Below are positions 5,195 to 12,429 of a DNA stretch of 12,429 bases, piece by piece. Under the pieces are notes generated by a model, which saw only the letters and a program-made list of their open reading frames with translations, did not search any database and was not told the origin of the DNA. Source of the DNA: Erysipelotrichia bacterium. GTDB lineage: Bacteria; Bacillota_I; Bacilli_A; Erysipelotrichales; Erysipelotrichaceae. Made by a program: the position numbers and the translations under genes. The stretch lies in assembly GCA_009916335.1 (NCBI GenBank), contig SAAR01000078.1, forward strand, positions 1 to 12,429, written 5' to 3'. The stretch's first letter is position 1. Each line of letters starts with the position of its first letter.

Positions 5195-6212
5195 GGATAA
5201 AACTTTGTTGATTACAGGTGGGACAGGTAGCTTTGGAAATGCTGTATTAGCTAGATTTTTAAATACTGATATTGGTGAAATCCGTATATTTTCTAGGGAC
5301 GAAAAGAAGCAAGATGATATGCGTAGATTATATAAGAACGATAAAATAAAATATTATATTGGAGATGTAAGAGATATTTCAAGCGTTAAAAATTCAATGC
5401 ATGGAGTAGATTATCTTTTTCATGCTGCTGCATTGAAACAGGTACCTTCTTGTGAGTTCTTTCCGTTAGAAGCTGTTAGGACAAATGTACTCGGTACTGA
5501 AAATGTATTAACAGCCGCGATTGAGTATGGAGTCAAAAAATGTATTTGTCTTTCTACAGATAAAGCAGCTTACCCAATCAATGCTATGGGTATTTCCAAA
5601 GCTATGATGGAAAAAATCATCGTTGCAAAATCACGTACGGTTAATCCTGAAAAAACAACTATATGTGTAACTCGTTATGGTAATGTTATGGCATCTCGTG
5701 GTTCAGTTATCCCACTTTTCATTCAGCAAATTAAATCAGGACAACCTATGACTGTTACTGATCCAAATATGACACGTTATTTAATGAGTCTAGAAGAGGC
5801 TGTTGAATTAGTTGTTTATGCATTTGAATACGCTCAAACTGGTGATTTAATAGTTCAAAAGTCTCCTGCAAGTAAAATAGGCGATTTAGCAGAAGCAGTT
5901 CGTCAGCTATTCGATCCGAAACATGAAGTAAAGGTAATTGGTACCAGGCATGGTGAGAAAGTATATGAAACATTACTTACAAAGGAAGAATATTTCAAGG
6001 CTGAGGATATGGGCACTTATTATAGGATTCCAGCAGATAACCGAGATTTAAATTATGATAAGTATTTTATCCAAGGTGATGAAAAACTATCTACAATGGA
6101 GGAGTATAATTCTCATAATACTTATCGATTGAACGTTGAAGAAGTTGAGGAGAAGTTATTATCGTTAGATTATATAAAGGAGGAACTAGAATTATGGAAA
6201 GAAGAAAAATAA
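5187..6212 (+). CDS. capE: UDP-GlcNAc 4,6-dehydratase/5-epimerase, CapE/FnlA type
   Basis: This extended SDR of 341 residues converts UDP-GlcNAc to the 4-keto-6-deoxy L-sugar intermediate, the first step to UDP-L-FucNAc or UDP-L-QuiNAc. It shows the NAD(P)-binding ITGGTGSFG (9-17), FSRDEKKQ, and the active site LSTDKAAYPINAMGISK (122-138). Position 134 is Met where most SDRs have the catalytic Tyr; this Met-x3-Lys arrangement is characteristic of CapE/FnlA and separates them from FlaA1/PseB. TRYGNVMASRGSVIPLF and TRYLMSLEEA are also typical. GGAGGA at 5173-5178 is eight bases from ATG 5187 but only two from the in-frame GTG at 5181, so ATG is preferred. It overlaps the preceding glycosyltransferase by eight bases and the following reductase by 19, so the trio is tightly coupled. 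Confidence 0.94.
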   Translation: MFKDKTLLITGGTGSFGNAVLARFLNTDIGEIRIFSRDEKKQDDMRRLYKNDKIKYYIGDVRDISSVKNSMHGVDYLFHAAALKQVPSCEFFPLEAVRTNVLGTENVLTAAIEYGVKKCICLSTDKAAYPINAMGISKAMMEKIIVAKSRTVNPEKTTICVTRYGNVMASRGSVIPLFIQQIKSGQPMTVTDPNMTRYLMSLEEAVELVVYAFEYAQTGDLIVQKSPASKIGDLAEAVRQLFDPKHEVKVIGTRHGEKVYETLLTKEEYFKAEDMGTYYRIPADNRDLNYDKYFIQGDEKLSTMEEYNSHNTYRLNVEEVEEKLLSLDYIKEELELWKEEK

Positions 6213-7063
6213 AAGTTCTGGTTCTAGGAGCAACGGGGATGGCTGGTCATACCATAGCATTATATTTTTATGAAAAGGGCCATGATGTAACAGCTTTTTC
6301 TACAAAACCTTTTACCTATTGTAAGAATATTAACGGTGATGCTACCAATAAAACCTTCATGGTATCAATGCTTCAAGAAGGTAATTATGATGTGGTTATT
6401 AATTGTATAGGTGTTTTAAATCAAGCATGTGATAGAGAACCGTCAACAGCAGTGTATCTTAATAGTTATTTACCGCATTTGATAGCGGATACACTTAGAA
6501 ATACCAGCACAAAACTAATTCACATGAGTACAGACTGCGTTTTTTCTGGTAAGTTAGGTTTATATAGTGAAAATAGTTTTAGAGATGGTGAAACATTTTA
6601 TGATAGAACTAAGGCATTAGGAGAAGTAGAAGATAATAAAAACCTTACATTTCGAAATTCAATAATCGGACCTGATATAAAAGAAAATGGAATTGGGCTA
6701 TTCAATTGGTTTATGAAGCAAAGTGGTATTATAAATGGTTATACTAAAGCAATTTGGACAGGTGTCACAACATTGACGTTAGCTAAAGCAATGGAGAAGG
6801 CTGTAACTGAAGATTTAACAGGTATATATAATCTTGTTAATAATGAAAGCATTAGCAAGTTTGATTTGCTAGGTTTATTTAATAAGCATATGAGAAACGG
6901 CGAACTTATCATATTGCCAAGTGAAACTGTAAATTTAAATAAATCGCTTATTAATAATAGAACAGACTTTTCATTTCAAGTACCATGTTACGAAGATATG
7001 GTAATTGAGATGAAAGATTGGATTGATGACCATAAACAACTCTATCCAAATTATTTTAAATAG
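6194..7063 (+). CDS. RmlD-like SDR 4-reductase (WbvR-type, in place of CapF)
   Basis: This 289-residue protein belongs to the RmlD branch of SDRs. GATGMAG (12-18) is the NAD(P)H loop, MSTDCVFSG (111-119) supplies the Ser/Thr of the active site, and Y136-D-R-T-K140 is the YxxxK pair, followed by ALGE. It lies between the CapE-type dehydratase and the FnlC-type 2-epimerase, where S. aureus has CapF. CapF is about 370 residues with a C-terminal cupin domain; none is present here. In Vibrio cholerae O37 an RmlD-like reductase, WbvR, fills this slot and leads to UDP-L-RhaNAc and then L-QuiNAc. That makes L-QuiNAc/L-RhaNAc a good alternative to L-FucNAc. The start is ATG 6194 with AAGGAGGA (6177-6184); it overlaps the previous gene by 19 bases. 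Confidence 0.88.
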   Translation: MERRKIKVLVLGATGMAGHTIALYFYEKGHDVTAFSTKPFTYCKNINGDATNKTFMVSMLQEGNYDVVINCIGVLNQACDREPSTAVYLNSYLPHLIADTLRNTSTKLIHMSTDCVFSGKLGLYSENSFRDGETFYDRTKALGEVEDNKNLTFRNSIIGPDIKENGIGLFNWFMKQSGIINGYTKAIWTGVTTLTLAKAMEKAVTEDLTGIYNLVNNESISKFDLLGLFNKHMRNGELIILPSETVNLNKSLINNRTDFSFQVPCYEDMVIEMKDWIDDHKQLYPNYFK

Positions 7064-7077
7064 AGGAGAGATTTAAG

Positions 7078-8202
7078 ATGCAAAAATTAAAATTAATGAC
7101 TATTGTTGGTACACGTCCAGAGATTATAAAATTATCTGAGATAATTAAGAAGTGTGATAAATATTTTGAACATGTGTTGGTACATACGGGTCAAAACTAC
7201 GATTATACATTAAATGAAGTATTTTTTGAAGAACTAGGACTTAGAGAACCGGACTTTTATCTAGGAGTTGTAGGAGAAAATCTTGGACAAACCATGGGTA
7301 ATGTTATAGCTAAATCATATGAGGTTATGGTACAAGAAGATCCAGATGCTATTTTAGTCCTTGGAGATACAAACTCATGCTTAAGCGTAATATCAGCTAA
7401 ACGTCTGAAAATTCCAATTTTTCATATGGAAGCTGGTAATAGATGCTTTGACGAAAATCTTCCTGAAGAGATTAATAGAAGGATTGTTGATCATACAAGT
7501 GATGTTAATCTATGCTATACAGAACATGCTAGAAATTATTTGAATTGGGAAGGGGTTCCAAAAGAGAGAACTTACGTTGTCGGGTCACCAATGGCTGAAG
7601 TACTTAATGTTAATAGTGATAAGATTAATAATAGCAAGGTATTAGCAACACTTGGTTTAGAAAGAGGAAAATATATATTGCTGTCTGCTCATAGAGAAGA
7701 AAATATTGATAATGAACAAAACTTTATGGCATTGATGAATGCTGTTAATGCAATGGCTGAAACTTATAATATGCCAGTAATATATAGTACACATCCAAGA
7801 AGCAAGAAGTTTATAGAACAGCGTGAATTTAAGTTTCATTCTAATGTAAGAAAGTTACAACCTTTTGGTTTTTCTGATTATAATCATTTACAGAAAAATT
7901 CTTTTTGTACTGTATCTGATAGTGGGACAATTGCTGAAGAAGCTTCATATTTCAAATTCCCAGCAGTATCAGTAAGAACTAGTACAGAGCGACCAGAAGC
8001 TCTTGATAAGGGCAATATGGTTATTGGTAGCATTACAACTAATCAAGTCCTGCAAGCGGTTGATATGGCAGTAGGGATGAATGCTGCAGGAGACTTAGGA
8101 GAAGATGTACCAAGTTATATGGATGAGAATATTAGTACAAAAGTAATTAAATTAATACAGAGTTATACAGGTATAATAAACAAGATGGTGTGGAGGAAAT
8201 GA
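7078..8202 (+). CDS. fnlC: Non-hydrolysing UDP-HexNAc 2-epimerase (FnlC/CapG/WbvD type)
   Basis: This 374-residue protein is a full-length GT-B-fold 2-epimerase. It shows GTRPEIIKLS (11-20), HTGQNYD (36-42), LGDTNSCLS (95-103), FHMEAGNRCFDENLPEEINR (115-134), LSAHREEN (202-209), the UDP-binding SDSGTIAEEA (280-289), and RTSTERPEAL (300-309). The form MEAGNRCFDENLPEE points to the FnlC/CapG group, which acts on the 2,6-dideoxy-L-sugar after reduction, more than to WecB or MnaA, which act on UDP-GlcNAc. Its place directly after the dehydratase and reductase supports this. It is cytoplasmic. The start is ATG 7078 with GAGGAGAG at 7063-7070; the gap to the reductase is 14 bases. The final sugar is L-FucNAc or L-QuiNAc depending on the reductase. 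Confidence 0.92.
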   Translation: MQKLKLMTIVGTRPEIIKLSEIIKKCDKYFEHVLVHTGQNYDYTLNEVFFEELGLREPDFYLGVVGENLGQTMGNVIAKSYEVMVQEDPDAILVLGDTNSCLSVISAKRLKIPIFHMEAGNRCFDENLPEEINRRIVDHTSDVNLCYTEHARNYLNWEGVPKERTYVVGSPMAEVLNVNSDKINNSKVLATLGLERGKYILLSAHREENIDNEQNFMALMNAVNAMAETYNMPVIYSTHPRSKKFIEQREFKFHSNVRKLQPFGFSDYNHLQKNSFCTVSDSGTIAEEASYFKFPAVSVRTSTERPEALDKGNMVIGSITTNQVLQAVDMAVGMNAAGDLGEDVPSYMDENISTKVIKLIQSYTGIINKMVWRK

Positions 8203-8206
8203 AGTA

Positions 8207-9403
8207 ATGAAAGTACTGGTAACTACACATGCACAGATGTTTCGAACTCCAGATGGTAAAGTATGGACTGATTCAGTTTATGGATATAATTTTTTTAATA
8301 GATATTTACAAGTATTTGATGAAGTAAGGGTTGTTACACGAATGAAAGATATCGAATTTAGTGATATGGGAAAAAAGATAAGAGTTGATGGTGATAGACT
8401 TGAGTTTTATTCCTTACCTTTCTACCATGGACCTTGGGAGTATGCATCAAAATTAATAAAAATACAAAAGTCCCTATTGTCAGCGATTGATGGATGTGAC
8501 TGTGCAATTTTACGGATACCTGATCAGGTGGCTTTCCAATTATTTAATAAAATAAAGAAAGAAAAAGTTCCTTGTGTGGTAGAGGTGGTTGCGCATTCAT
8601 GGGATTTATATGCACCAGGTACAATTAATACTATATTAAGGCCATTTTTGAGAATACTGTGGGATTTTCTTCAGAAAAAGGTGTGTTCTACTGCAGATGG
8701 AGTTGCTTATGTAACTGAAAAGTACATACAACGTAGATATCCATCGAATATTAAAAAGAATGATAAGAGATTTGAGACGTTTTATACTTCCGCCGATTTA
8801 AATAATGCCTTTTTTTATCAACCAAGGACTAAAGCATCATATGACAAAAATGTTATCAATTTAGTACACGTTTCCGGAATAAATAACTCTGCTAAAGGCC
8901 ATTATGAATTATTGAAAGCAATATCTATAATTGATGAAGGAAAGAAGAAGTATAAACTAACGTTTGTTGGTGGAGGAACAATGTTAAATTACTATAGAGA
9001 TTTAAGTGAGAAGCTAGGTTTGTCTAAGAAAGTTAAATTTGTTGGGCATGTATCAAAATCACAAGATATTGCTAGTATATTAAAATGCGCTGATATTTTT
9101 GTTTTACCTACTATGACCGAGGGATTACCTAGAGTTATTTTAGAAGCAATGGCTACTGGTTTGCCCTGCATTGCATCAGATGTTGGTGGTATTCCAGAAT
9201 TATTATCAGAACAATGCTTAATTAAAGCAAATAGTATTTCTAGTTTAGTATCAAAAATTACTTATATGGGAAATAATGTTGATCTACTAATAGCTGAAAG
9301 TAATAAGAATTTTCAAAAAGCAGCAAGAGAATTTTCACCGGATGTAGTTCAATCTAAAAGAAATGATTTTTATAAAAAGTTAAAGACAAAAGCAACTAAA
9401 TAA
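8207..9403 (+). CDS. GT4 glycosyltransferase
   Basis: This 398-residue GT-B fold retaining glycosyltransferase has its donor-binding half at about 215-345. The motif FVLPTMTEGLPRVILEAMA contains the E305-x7-E313 pair typical of GT4, followed by GLPCIASDVGGIPELL. FVGGGTMLNYY (253-263) and VKFVGHVSKSQDI (276-288) also fit. The N-terminal acceptor half begins MKVLVTTHAQMFRTPDG and has no close motif that names the acceptor. It starts four bases after the 2-epimerase, with GGAGGA at 8192-8197. It probably adds the second or third sugar of the repeat unit on the cytoplasmic side; donor and linkage cannot be told. Two glycosyltransferases plus the priming enzyme imply a repeat of at least three sugars, unless more transferases lie beyond the window. 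Confidence 0.9.
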   Translation: MKVLVTTHAQMFRTPDGKVWTDSVYGYNFFNRYLQVFDEVRVVTRMKDIEFSDMGKKIRVDGDRLEFYSLPFYHGPWEYASKLIKIQKSLLSAIDGCDCAILRIPDQVAFQLFNKIKKEKVPCVVEVVAHSWDLYAPGTINTILRPFLRILWDFLQKKVCSTADGVAYVTEKYIQRRYPSNIKKNDKRFETFYTSADLNNAFFYQPRTKASYDKNVINLVHVSGINNSAKGHYELLKAISIIDEGKKKYKLTFVGGGTMLNYYRDLSEKLGLSKKVKFVGHVSKSQDIASILKCADIFVLPTMTEGLPRVILEAMATGLPCIASDVGGIPELLSEQCLIKANSISSLVSKITYMGNNVDLLIAESNKNFQKAAREFSPDVVQSKRNDFYKKLKTKATK

Positions 9404-9435
9404 GTTTCTAAGTAAGAGGTAAGGAGAGAAATGCT

Positions 9436-10782
9436 ATGGATTTTTTTGAAAAAATCAAAAATAAAGAAGAAAAAATATCAGTAACAGGTTTAGGATATGT
9501 GGGATTACCATTAGCGGTATCCTTTGCTAAGGTAGCAGATGTAATTGGATTTGATACAGCGAAAGATAAAGTAGAAGGTTATATTAATGGTATAGATGTT
9601 ACAAAGGAAGTAGGAAATGAAGCTTTAAAAGAGATAACTATATTATTTACTTCAAATGAAGAAGATTTAAAAAAGGCTAAGTTTCATATAGTGGCAGTAC
9701 CTACACCAATTAATAATGATAAAACGCCAAATTTAAATCCTGTAAAAGGTGCTAGTAAAGCATTAGGTAAAAATCTAACTAAAGGTTCAATAGTAGTATT
9801 TGAATCTACAGTATTTCCAGGTGTTACAGAGGATATATGTGTGCCAATACTAGAAAAAGAATCAGGTCTAAAATGTGGAGTAGATTTTAAAGTTGGTTAC
9901 TCACCAGAACGGATAAACCCTGGTGATAAAGTACATAGATTTGAAACTATAACTAAAGTAGTATCAGGCATGGACGAAGAATCACTTAATATTATTGCTA
10001 ATGTATATGAACTTGTGGTACAAGCTGGGGTTTATAAAGCAGAAAGTATTAAGGTGGCGGAAGCTGCTAAGGTAATAGAAAATTCTCAAAGGGATATTAA
10101 TATAGCTTTTATGAATGAACTTTCTATTATATTTAATAAATTAGGCATTGACACTACATCAGTACTTAAGGCAGCAAGTACTAAGTGGAATTTCCTAAAC
10201 TTTACTCCAGGGTTAGTAGGTGGACACTGTATTGGTGTAGATCCATATTATTTAACGTATAAGGCAGAAGAAATGGGTTACCATTCACAAATAATCTTAG
10301 CAGGAAGAAAAATAAATGATAACATGGGAAAATATGTAGCTGAAAATACTGTAAAATTAATGATAAAAGCCAACAAACAGATAAAAGGTTCAAAGGTGGC
10401 AGTTTTAGGGCTTACTTTTAAAGAGAATTGTCCTGATGTTAGAAATACAAAGGTAGTAGATATTATTAATGAACTTAAAGAATATGGAATAAACACAGTA
10501 ATACATGATCCACAGGCTGATAAAAAGGAAGTATTCGATGTATATGGTATAGAATTAAAAGAAATAGAAGATATAAAAGATGTTGATGCTGTAATTTTAG
10601 CTGTTCCTCATGAGGAATATAAAGAATTAAGTTTGGAGGCTATTAACTCTTTATACAATAATAATTATACCCAAATAAATGGTAATGGGGACGTAGATGA
10701 TAGCAAGGTATTTATTGATATCAAGGGAATGTTTAGTAGAACTGAAGCAGTGGAATTAGACTACCTATATTGGGGGTTATAA
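9436..10782 (+). CDS. Nucleotide-sugar 6-dehydrogenase (WbpO/TviB/CapL type)
   Basis: This 448-residue member of the UDP-glucose/UDP-HexNAc dehydrogenase family oxidises the C6 hydroxyl of a UDP-sugar to a carboxylate with two NAD+. [10 protein letters not shown] (18-27) is the NAD-binding loop, VAVPTPIN (86-93) follows, then [12 protein letters not shown] (154-165), the catalytic K212-V-I-E-N216, and the active-site cysteine C265 in [12 protein letters not shown]. The C-terminal domain has [16 protein letters not shown] (324-339). This pattern and length fit the WbpO/TviB/CapL group acting on UDP-GlcNAc or UDP-GalNAc better than short Ugd enzymes. It is cytoplasmic. The start is ATG 9436 with AAGGAGAG at 9421-9428, after a 32-base gap. 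Only one base separates it from the next gene, whose product would epimerise its uronate product. Confidence 0.92.
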   Translation: MDFFEKIKNKEEKISVTGLGYVGLPLAVSFAKVADVIGFDTAKDKVEGYINGIDVTKEVGNEALKEITILFTSNEEDLKKAKFHIVAVPTPINNDKTPNLNPVKGASKALGKNLTKGSIVVFESTVFPGVTEDICVPILEKESGLKCGVDFKVGYSPERINPGDKVHRFETITKVVSGMDEESLNIIANVYELVVQAGVYKAESIKVAEAAKVIENSQRDINIAFMNELSIIFNKLGIDTTSVLKAASTKWNFLNFTPGLVGGHCIGVDPYYLTYKAEEMGYHSQIILAGRKINDNMGKYVAENTVKLMIKANKQIKGSKVAVLGLTFKENCPDVRNTKVVDIINELKEYGINTVIHDPQADKKEVFDVYGIELKEIEDIKDVDAVILAVPHEEYKELSLEAINSLYNNNYTQINGNGDVDDSKVFIDIKGMFSRTEAVELDYLYWGL

Positions 10783-10783
10783 G

Positions 10784-11815
10784 ATGAGAAGTGATTATAA
10801 AGAACTAGATAATAATAAAACATATTTAGTAACAGGCGCTGCGGGTTTCATAGGATTCCATCTATCAAAAAGATTACTAGATGAAGGATGTACAGTAATT
10901 GGAGTAGATAATATTAACGATTATTATGATGTGAATTTAAAGAAGTCAAGATTAGAAATAATAGAAAAATATAATAGATTTATATTTTACAAAGTTGATT
11001 TAGAAGACAAAGAATCATTAGATAAAGTATTTAAAGCAAATAAGATAGATATAGTTGTAAACTTAGCTGCACAGGCTGGTGTTAGATATAGCATAACTAA
11101 TCCAGATGTTTATATTCAATCTAATATAGTTGGATTTTTAAATATATTAGAATTATGTAGATACAGCGAGGTAGAACACTTGGTATATGCATCATCTAGT
11201 TCAGTATATGGAATGAATGAGGTTATGCCATTCTCTGTTCATCATAATGTAGACCATCCAATAAGTCTATATGCAGCAACCAAAAAATCAAATGAACTAA
11301 TGGCACATACATACAGCCATTTGTATAATTTACCTACAACAGGACTGCGATTCTTTACAGTGTACGGACCATGGGGTAGACCAGATATGGCATTATTCTT
11401 ATTTACTGATGCAGTTGTAAATGATAAACCTATTCAAGTATTTAACCATGGCAAGATGAAAAGAGACTTTACATATATTGATGATATAGTTGAAGGTGTA
11501 GTGCGATTATTAAATAATCCACCGAATCCAAATACAGATTGGGATAGAATAAAAGCTGATCCAGGTACAAGTTCTGCTCCATATAAGGTATACAATATAG
11601 GAAATAACAGCCCCGTTGAGCTTATGGATTACATAGGAGCAATTGAAAAGCACATAGGCAAAGAAGCAGTAAAAGAATACCTACCAATGCAAGATGGTGA
11701 TGTTCCAATGACATATGCAGATGTGGATGATTTGATAGAGGATGTAGGATTTAAACCAAATACTAGTATTGACGAGGGTATAAAGAAGTTTGTTGAGTGG
11801 TATAACCAATATTAG
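10784..11815 (+). CDS. UDP-uronate 4-epimerase (CapI/GlcA 4-epimerase-like SDR)
   Basis: This 343-residue extended SDR has GAAGFIG (18-24) for NAD binding, [10 protein letters not shown] (95-104), YASSSSVYG (135-143), and the catalytic Y163-A-A-T-K167. The stretch [20 protein letters not shown] (189-208) is characteristic of UDP-glucuronate 4-epimerases and CapI. It should invert C4 of a UDP-uronic acid, giving UDP-GalA from UDP-GlcA, or UDP-GalNAcA from UDP-GlcNAcA. The sequence is closest in pattern to the GlcA epimerases, whereas the paired dehydrogenase looks like the HexNAc type, so the substrate remains open. The start is ATG 10784 with GGGGGT at 10772-10777; the one-base gap indicates coupling to the dehydrogenase. 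The first 11 residues before YLVTGAAG are an extra, poorly conserved extension. Confidence 0.92.
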   Translation: MRSDYKELDNNKTYLVTGAAGFIGFHLSKRLLDEGCTVIGVDNINDYYDVNLKKSRLEIIEKYNRFIFYKVDLEDKESLDKVFKANKIDIVVNLAAQAGVRYSITNPDVYIQSNIVGFLNILELCRYSEVEHLVYASSSSVYGMNEVMPFSVHHNVDHPISLYAATKKSNELMAHTYSHLYNLPTTGLRFFTVYGPWGRPDMALFLFTDAVVNDKPIQVFNHGKMKRDFTYIDDIVEGVVRLLNNPPNPNTDWDRIKADPGTSSAPYKVYNIGNNSPVELMDYIGAIEKHIGKEAVKEYLPMQDGDVPMTYADVDDLIEDVGFKPNTSIDEGIKKFVEWYNQY

Positions 11816-12043
11816 GAAAATAAAAATAATATAGTATAAAAAATATATGGATAGTACTTATTTAGCTAATTGAGGAAATTGCATAAATACGATTATTAAA
11901 CTAAATAAAAAGTATGCATTATACAGGCCCATTAAAAAGGGGTTATAATTTTTTGATTTGATTAAAACCTACAATTTCCTCTTTGGTTTAATTCTTATTC
12001 TTCGTAAAATATGAAATTTTCTCAATTATGTAATAATACTATA

Positions 12044-12060
12044 TTACATTTGCAATGTAA
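12044..12060. repeat. 7-bp perfect hairpin in the gap
   Basis: TTACATT (12044-12050) and AATGTAA (12054-12060) are exact reverse complements around TGC. There is no following T-run, so it is not a standard terminator. It could be an operator or chance in AT-rich DNA. Confidence 0.3.
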
Positions 12061-12074
12061 GTTGTAATTCTTAT

Positions 12075-12212
12075 GCACATTTGGATATTCAGGAGAATAA
12101 GACTGTGGTAGGAACTTCTGTAGAAAAGATTTTTAACAAAAAGGGTTTAGTATTCGAAGATTACCTTATGTACAATGTACAAAATATATATACTTGCATT
12201 ATGAGAGAATAA
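12075..12212 (+). other. Open stretch, possible gene remnant
   Basis: One frame is free of stops from 12015 to a TAA at 12210-12212. Its last part has a protein-like composition, for example ENKTVVGTSVEKIFNKKGLV and then FEDYLMYNVQNIYTCIMRE. There is no ribosome binding site and no ATG before its end except one internal methionine codon. I do not recognise it. It is best read as the eroded C-terminal part of a lost gene, or as chance. Confidence 0.2.
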
Positions 12213-12233
12213 CAAAGGAGATATAGATGATTT

Positions 12234-12429
12234 ATGTATATTAAAAGTAGTTTTCACCAGTTATTACAATGGATAGTCGTTTTAACTGCTACAATTATTG
12301 TAGTTTTTTTAATAGGTGATGATAATTATTATAGCTCAATGATAGGTATCATTACATTGCTAGTATCAATCAGGACAGTATTAAACGTGAAAAGAAACAA
12401 ATATCTTTTGATTTTATTCTCAATTATTC
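12234..12429 (+). CDS. Membrane protein N-terminus, partial (candidate polymerase or flippase)
   Basis: The reading frame from ATG 12234 stays open to the right edge (65 codons) and is very hydrophobic. Membrane segments are likely at residues 12-28 (WIVVLTATIIVVFLIG) and 36-50 (MIGIITLLVSIRTVL), with a third beginning near 57 (YLLILFSII). Short N-termini followed by closely spaced helices fit O-antigen polymerase (Wzy-like) proteins, which this cluster still lacks, but flippase or other carriers are possible. AAAGGAG at 12214-12220 is 13 bases away, longer than usual. A nearer ATG at 12227 opens only a five-codon frame. The gene is cut by the window edge, so family assignment is uncertain. 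Confidence 0.65.
   Translation, partial: MYIKSSFHQLLQWIVVLTATIIVVFLIGDDNYYSSMIGIITLLVSIRTVLNVKRNKYLLILFSII

Larger units (their letters stand above)
11816..12233. other. 418-base gap without a convincing gene
   Basis: This AT-rich gap contrasts with the spacing of 62 bases or less elsewhere in the cluster. It holds a weak stem ATTAA-A-ACC / GGTTTAAT (11961-11992), a 7-bp hairpin TTACATT-TGC-AATGTAA (12044-12060), a tandem ATGTACA (12068-12081 relative to 100-base marks: 12168-12181), and an open stretch ending at 12212. I see no good intrinsic terminator after the epimerase and no strong promoter. It may be the site of a lost gene. Confidence 0.45.

Noticed and set aside
5755..5973. Reverse-strand open frame inside the CapE-type gene
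   Set aside because: It is antisense to a strongly conserved enzyme gene and has no ribosome binding site; like the other short reverse frames it is a shadow.
11930..11992. Intrinsic terminator after the epimerase
   Set aside because: CCC/GGG near 11928-11942 and ATTAA-A-ACC/GGTTTAAT (11961-11992) give weak stems with large loops. The T-rich runs are not positioned as in a terminator.

Overview
The window looks like chromosomal DNA of a low-GC Gram-positive, most likely a member of the Clostridia. The base composition is strongly AT-rich, starts are preceded by AGGAGG-type ribosome binding sites, and the proteins resemble clostridial and staphylococcal surface-polysaccharide enzymes. I cannot name the species from sequence alone.

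Layout. Bases 1-1306 carry a stand-alone DUF1016/YhcG-type predicted PD-(D/E)XK nuclease gene with its own promoter-like region. Bases 1307-1879 have no clear gene but are rich in repeats and palindromes. From 1880 to the right edge all genes point the same way and form one surface-polysaccharide (capsule/EPS-type) cluster: PIG-L/LmbE deacetylase, priming phosphoglycosyl transferase, WbqC-family protein, GT4 glycosyltransferase, CapE/FnlA-type UDP-GlcNAc 4,6-dehydratase/epimerase, RmlD-like 4-reductase, FnlC-type 2-epimerase, a second GT4 glycosyltransferase, UDP-HexNAc/hexose 6-dehydrogenase, and a UDP-uronate 4-epimerase. After a 418-base gap with no convincing gene, the N-terminus of a membrane protein (candidate polymerase or flippase) runs off the edge.

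How the genes fit together. The priming transferase would load the first sugar phosphate onto undecaprenyl phosphate. The CapE-reductase-FnlC trio makes a UDP-2-acetamido-2,6-dideoxy-L-hexose. Because the reductase is a single-domain RmlD-like protein and not a two-domain CapF, the product may be the L-QuiNAc/L-RhaNAc branch and not L-FucNAc. The dehydrogenase-epimerase pair makes a 4-epimerised uronic acid (GalA or GalNAcA type). The two GT4 enzymes would add these sugars, and the LmbE and WbqC proteins probably modify them. Export, chain-length and most polymerase functions lie outside the window.

The least expected material is left of the cluster. A diverged repeat occurs three times (from 75, 1478 and 1624), and two copies are followed at nearly the same distance by palindromes of unrelated sequence. 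A 29-base near-perfect palindrome lies inside the DUF1016 gene, and a shorter relative of it, with a compensatory base change, sits at that gene's stop codon. The first glycosyltransferase also appears to start at a rare ATT codon.
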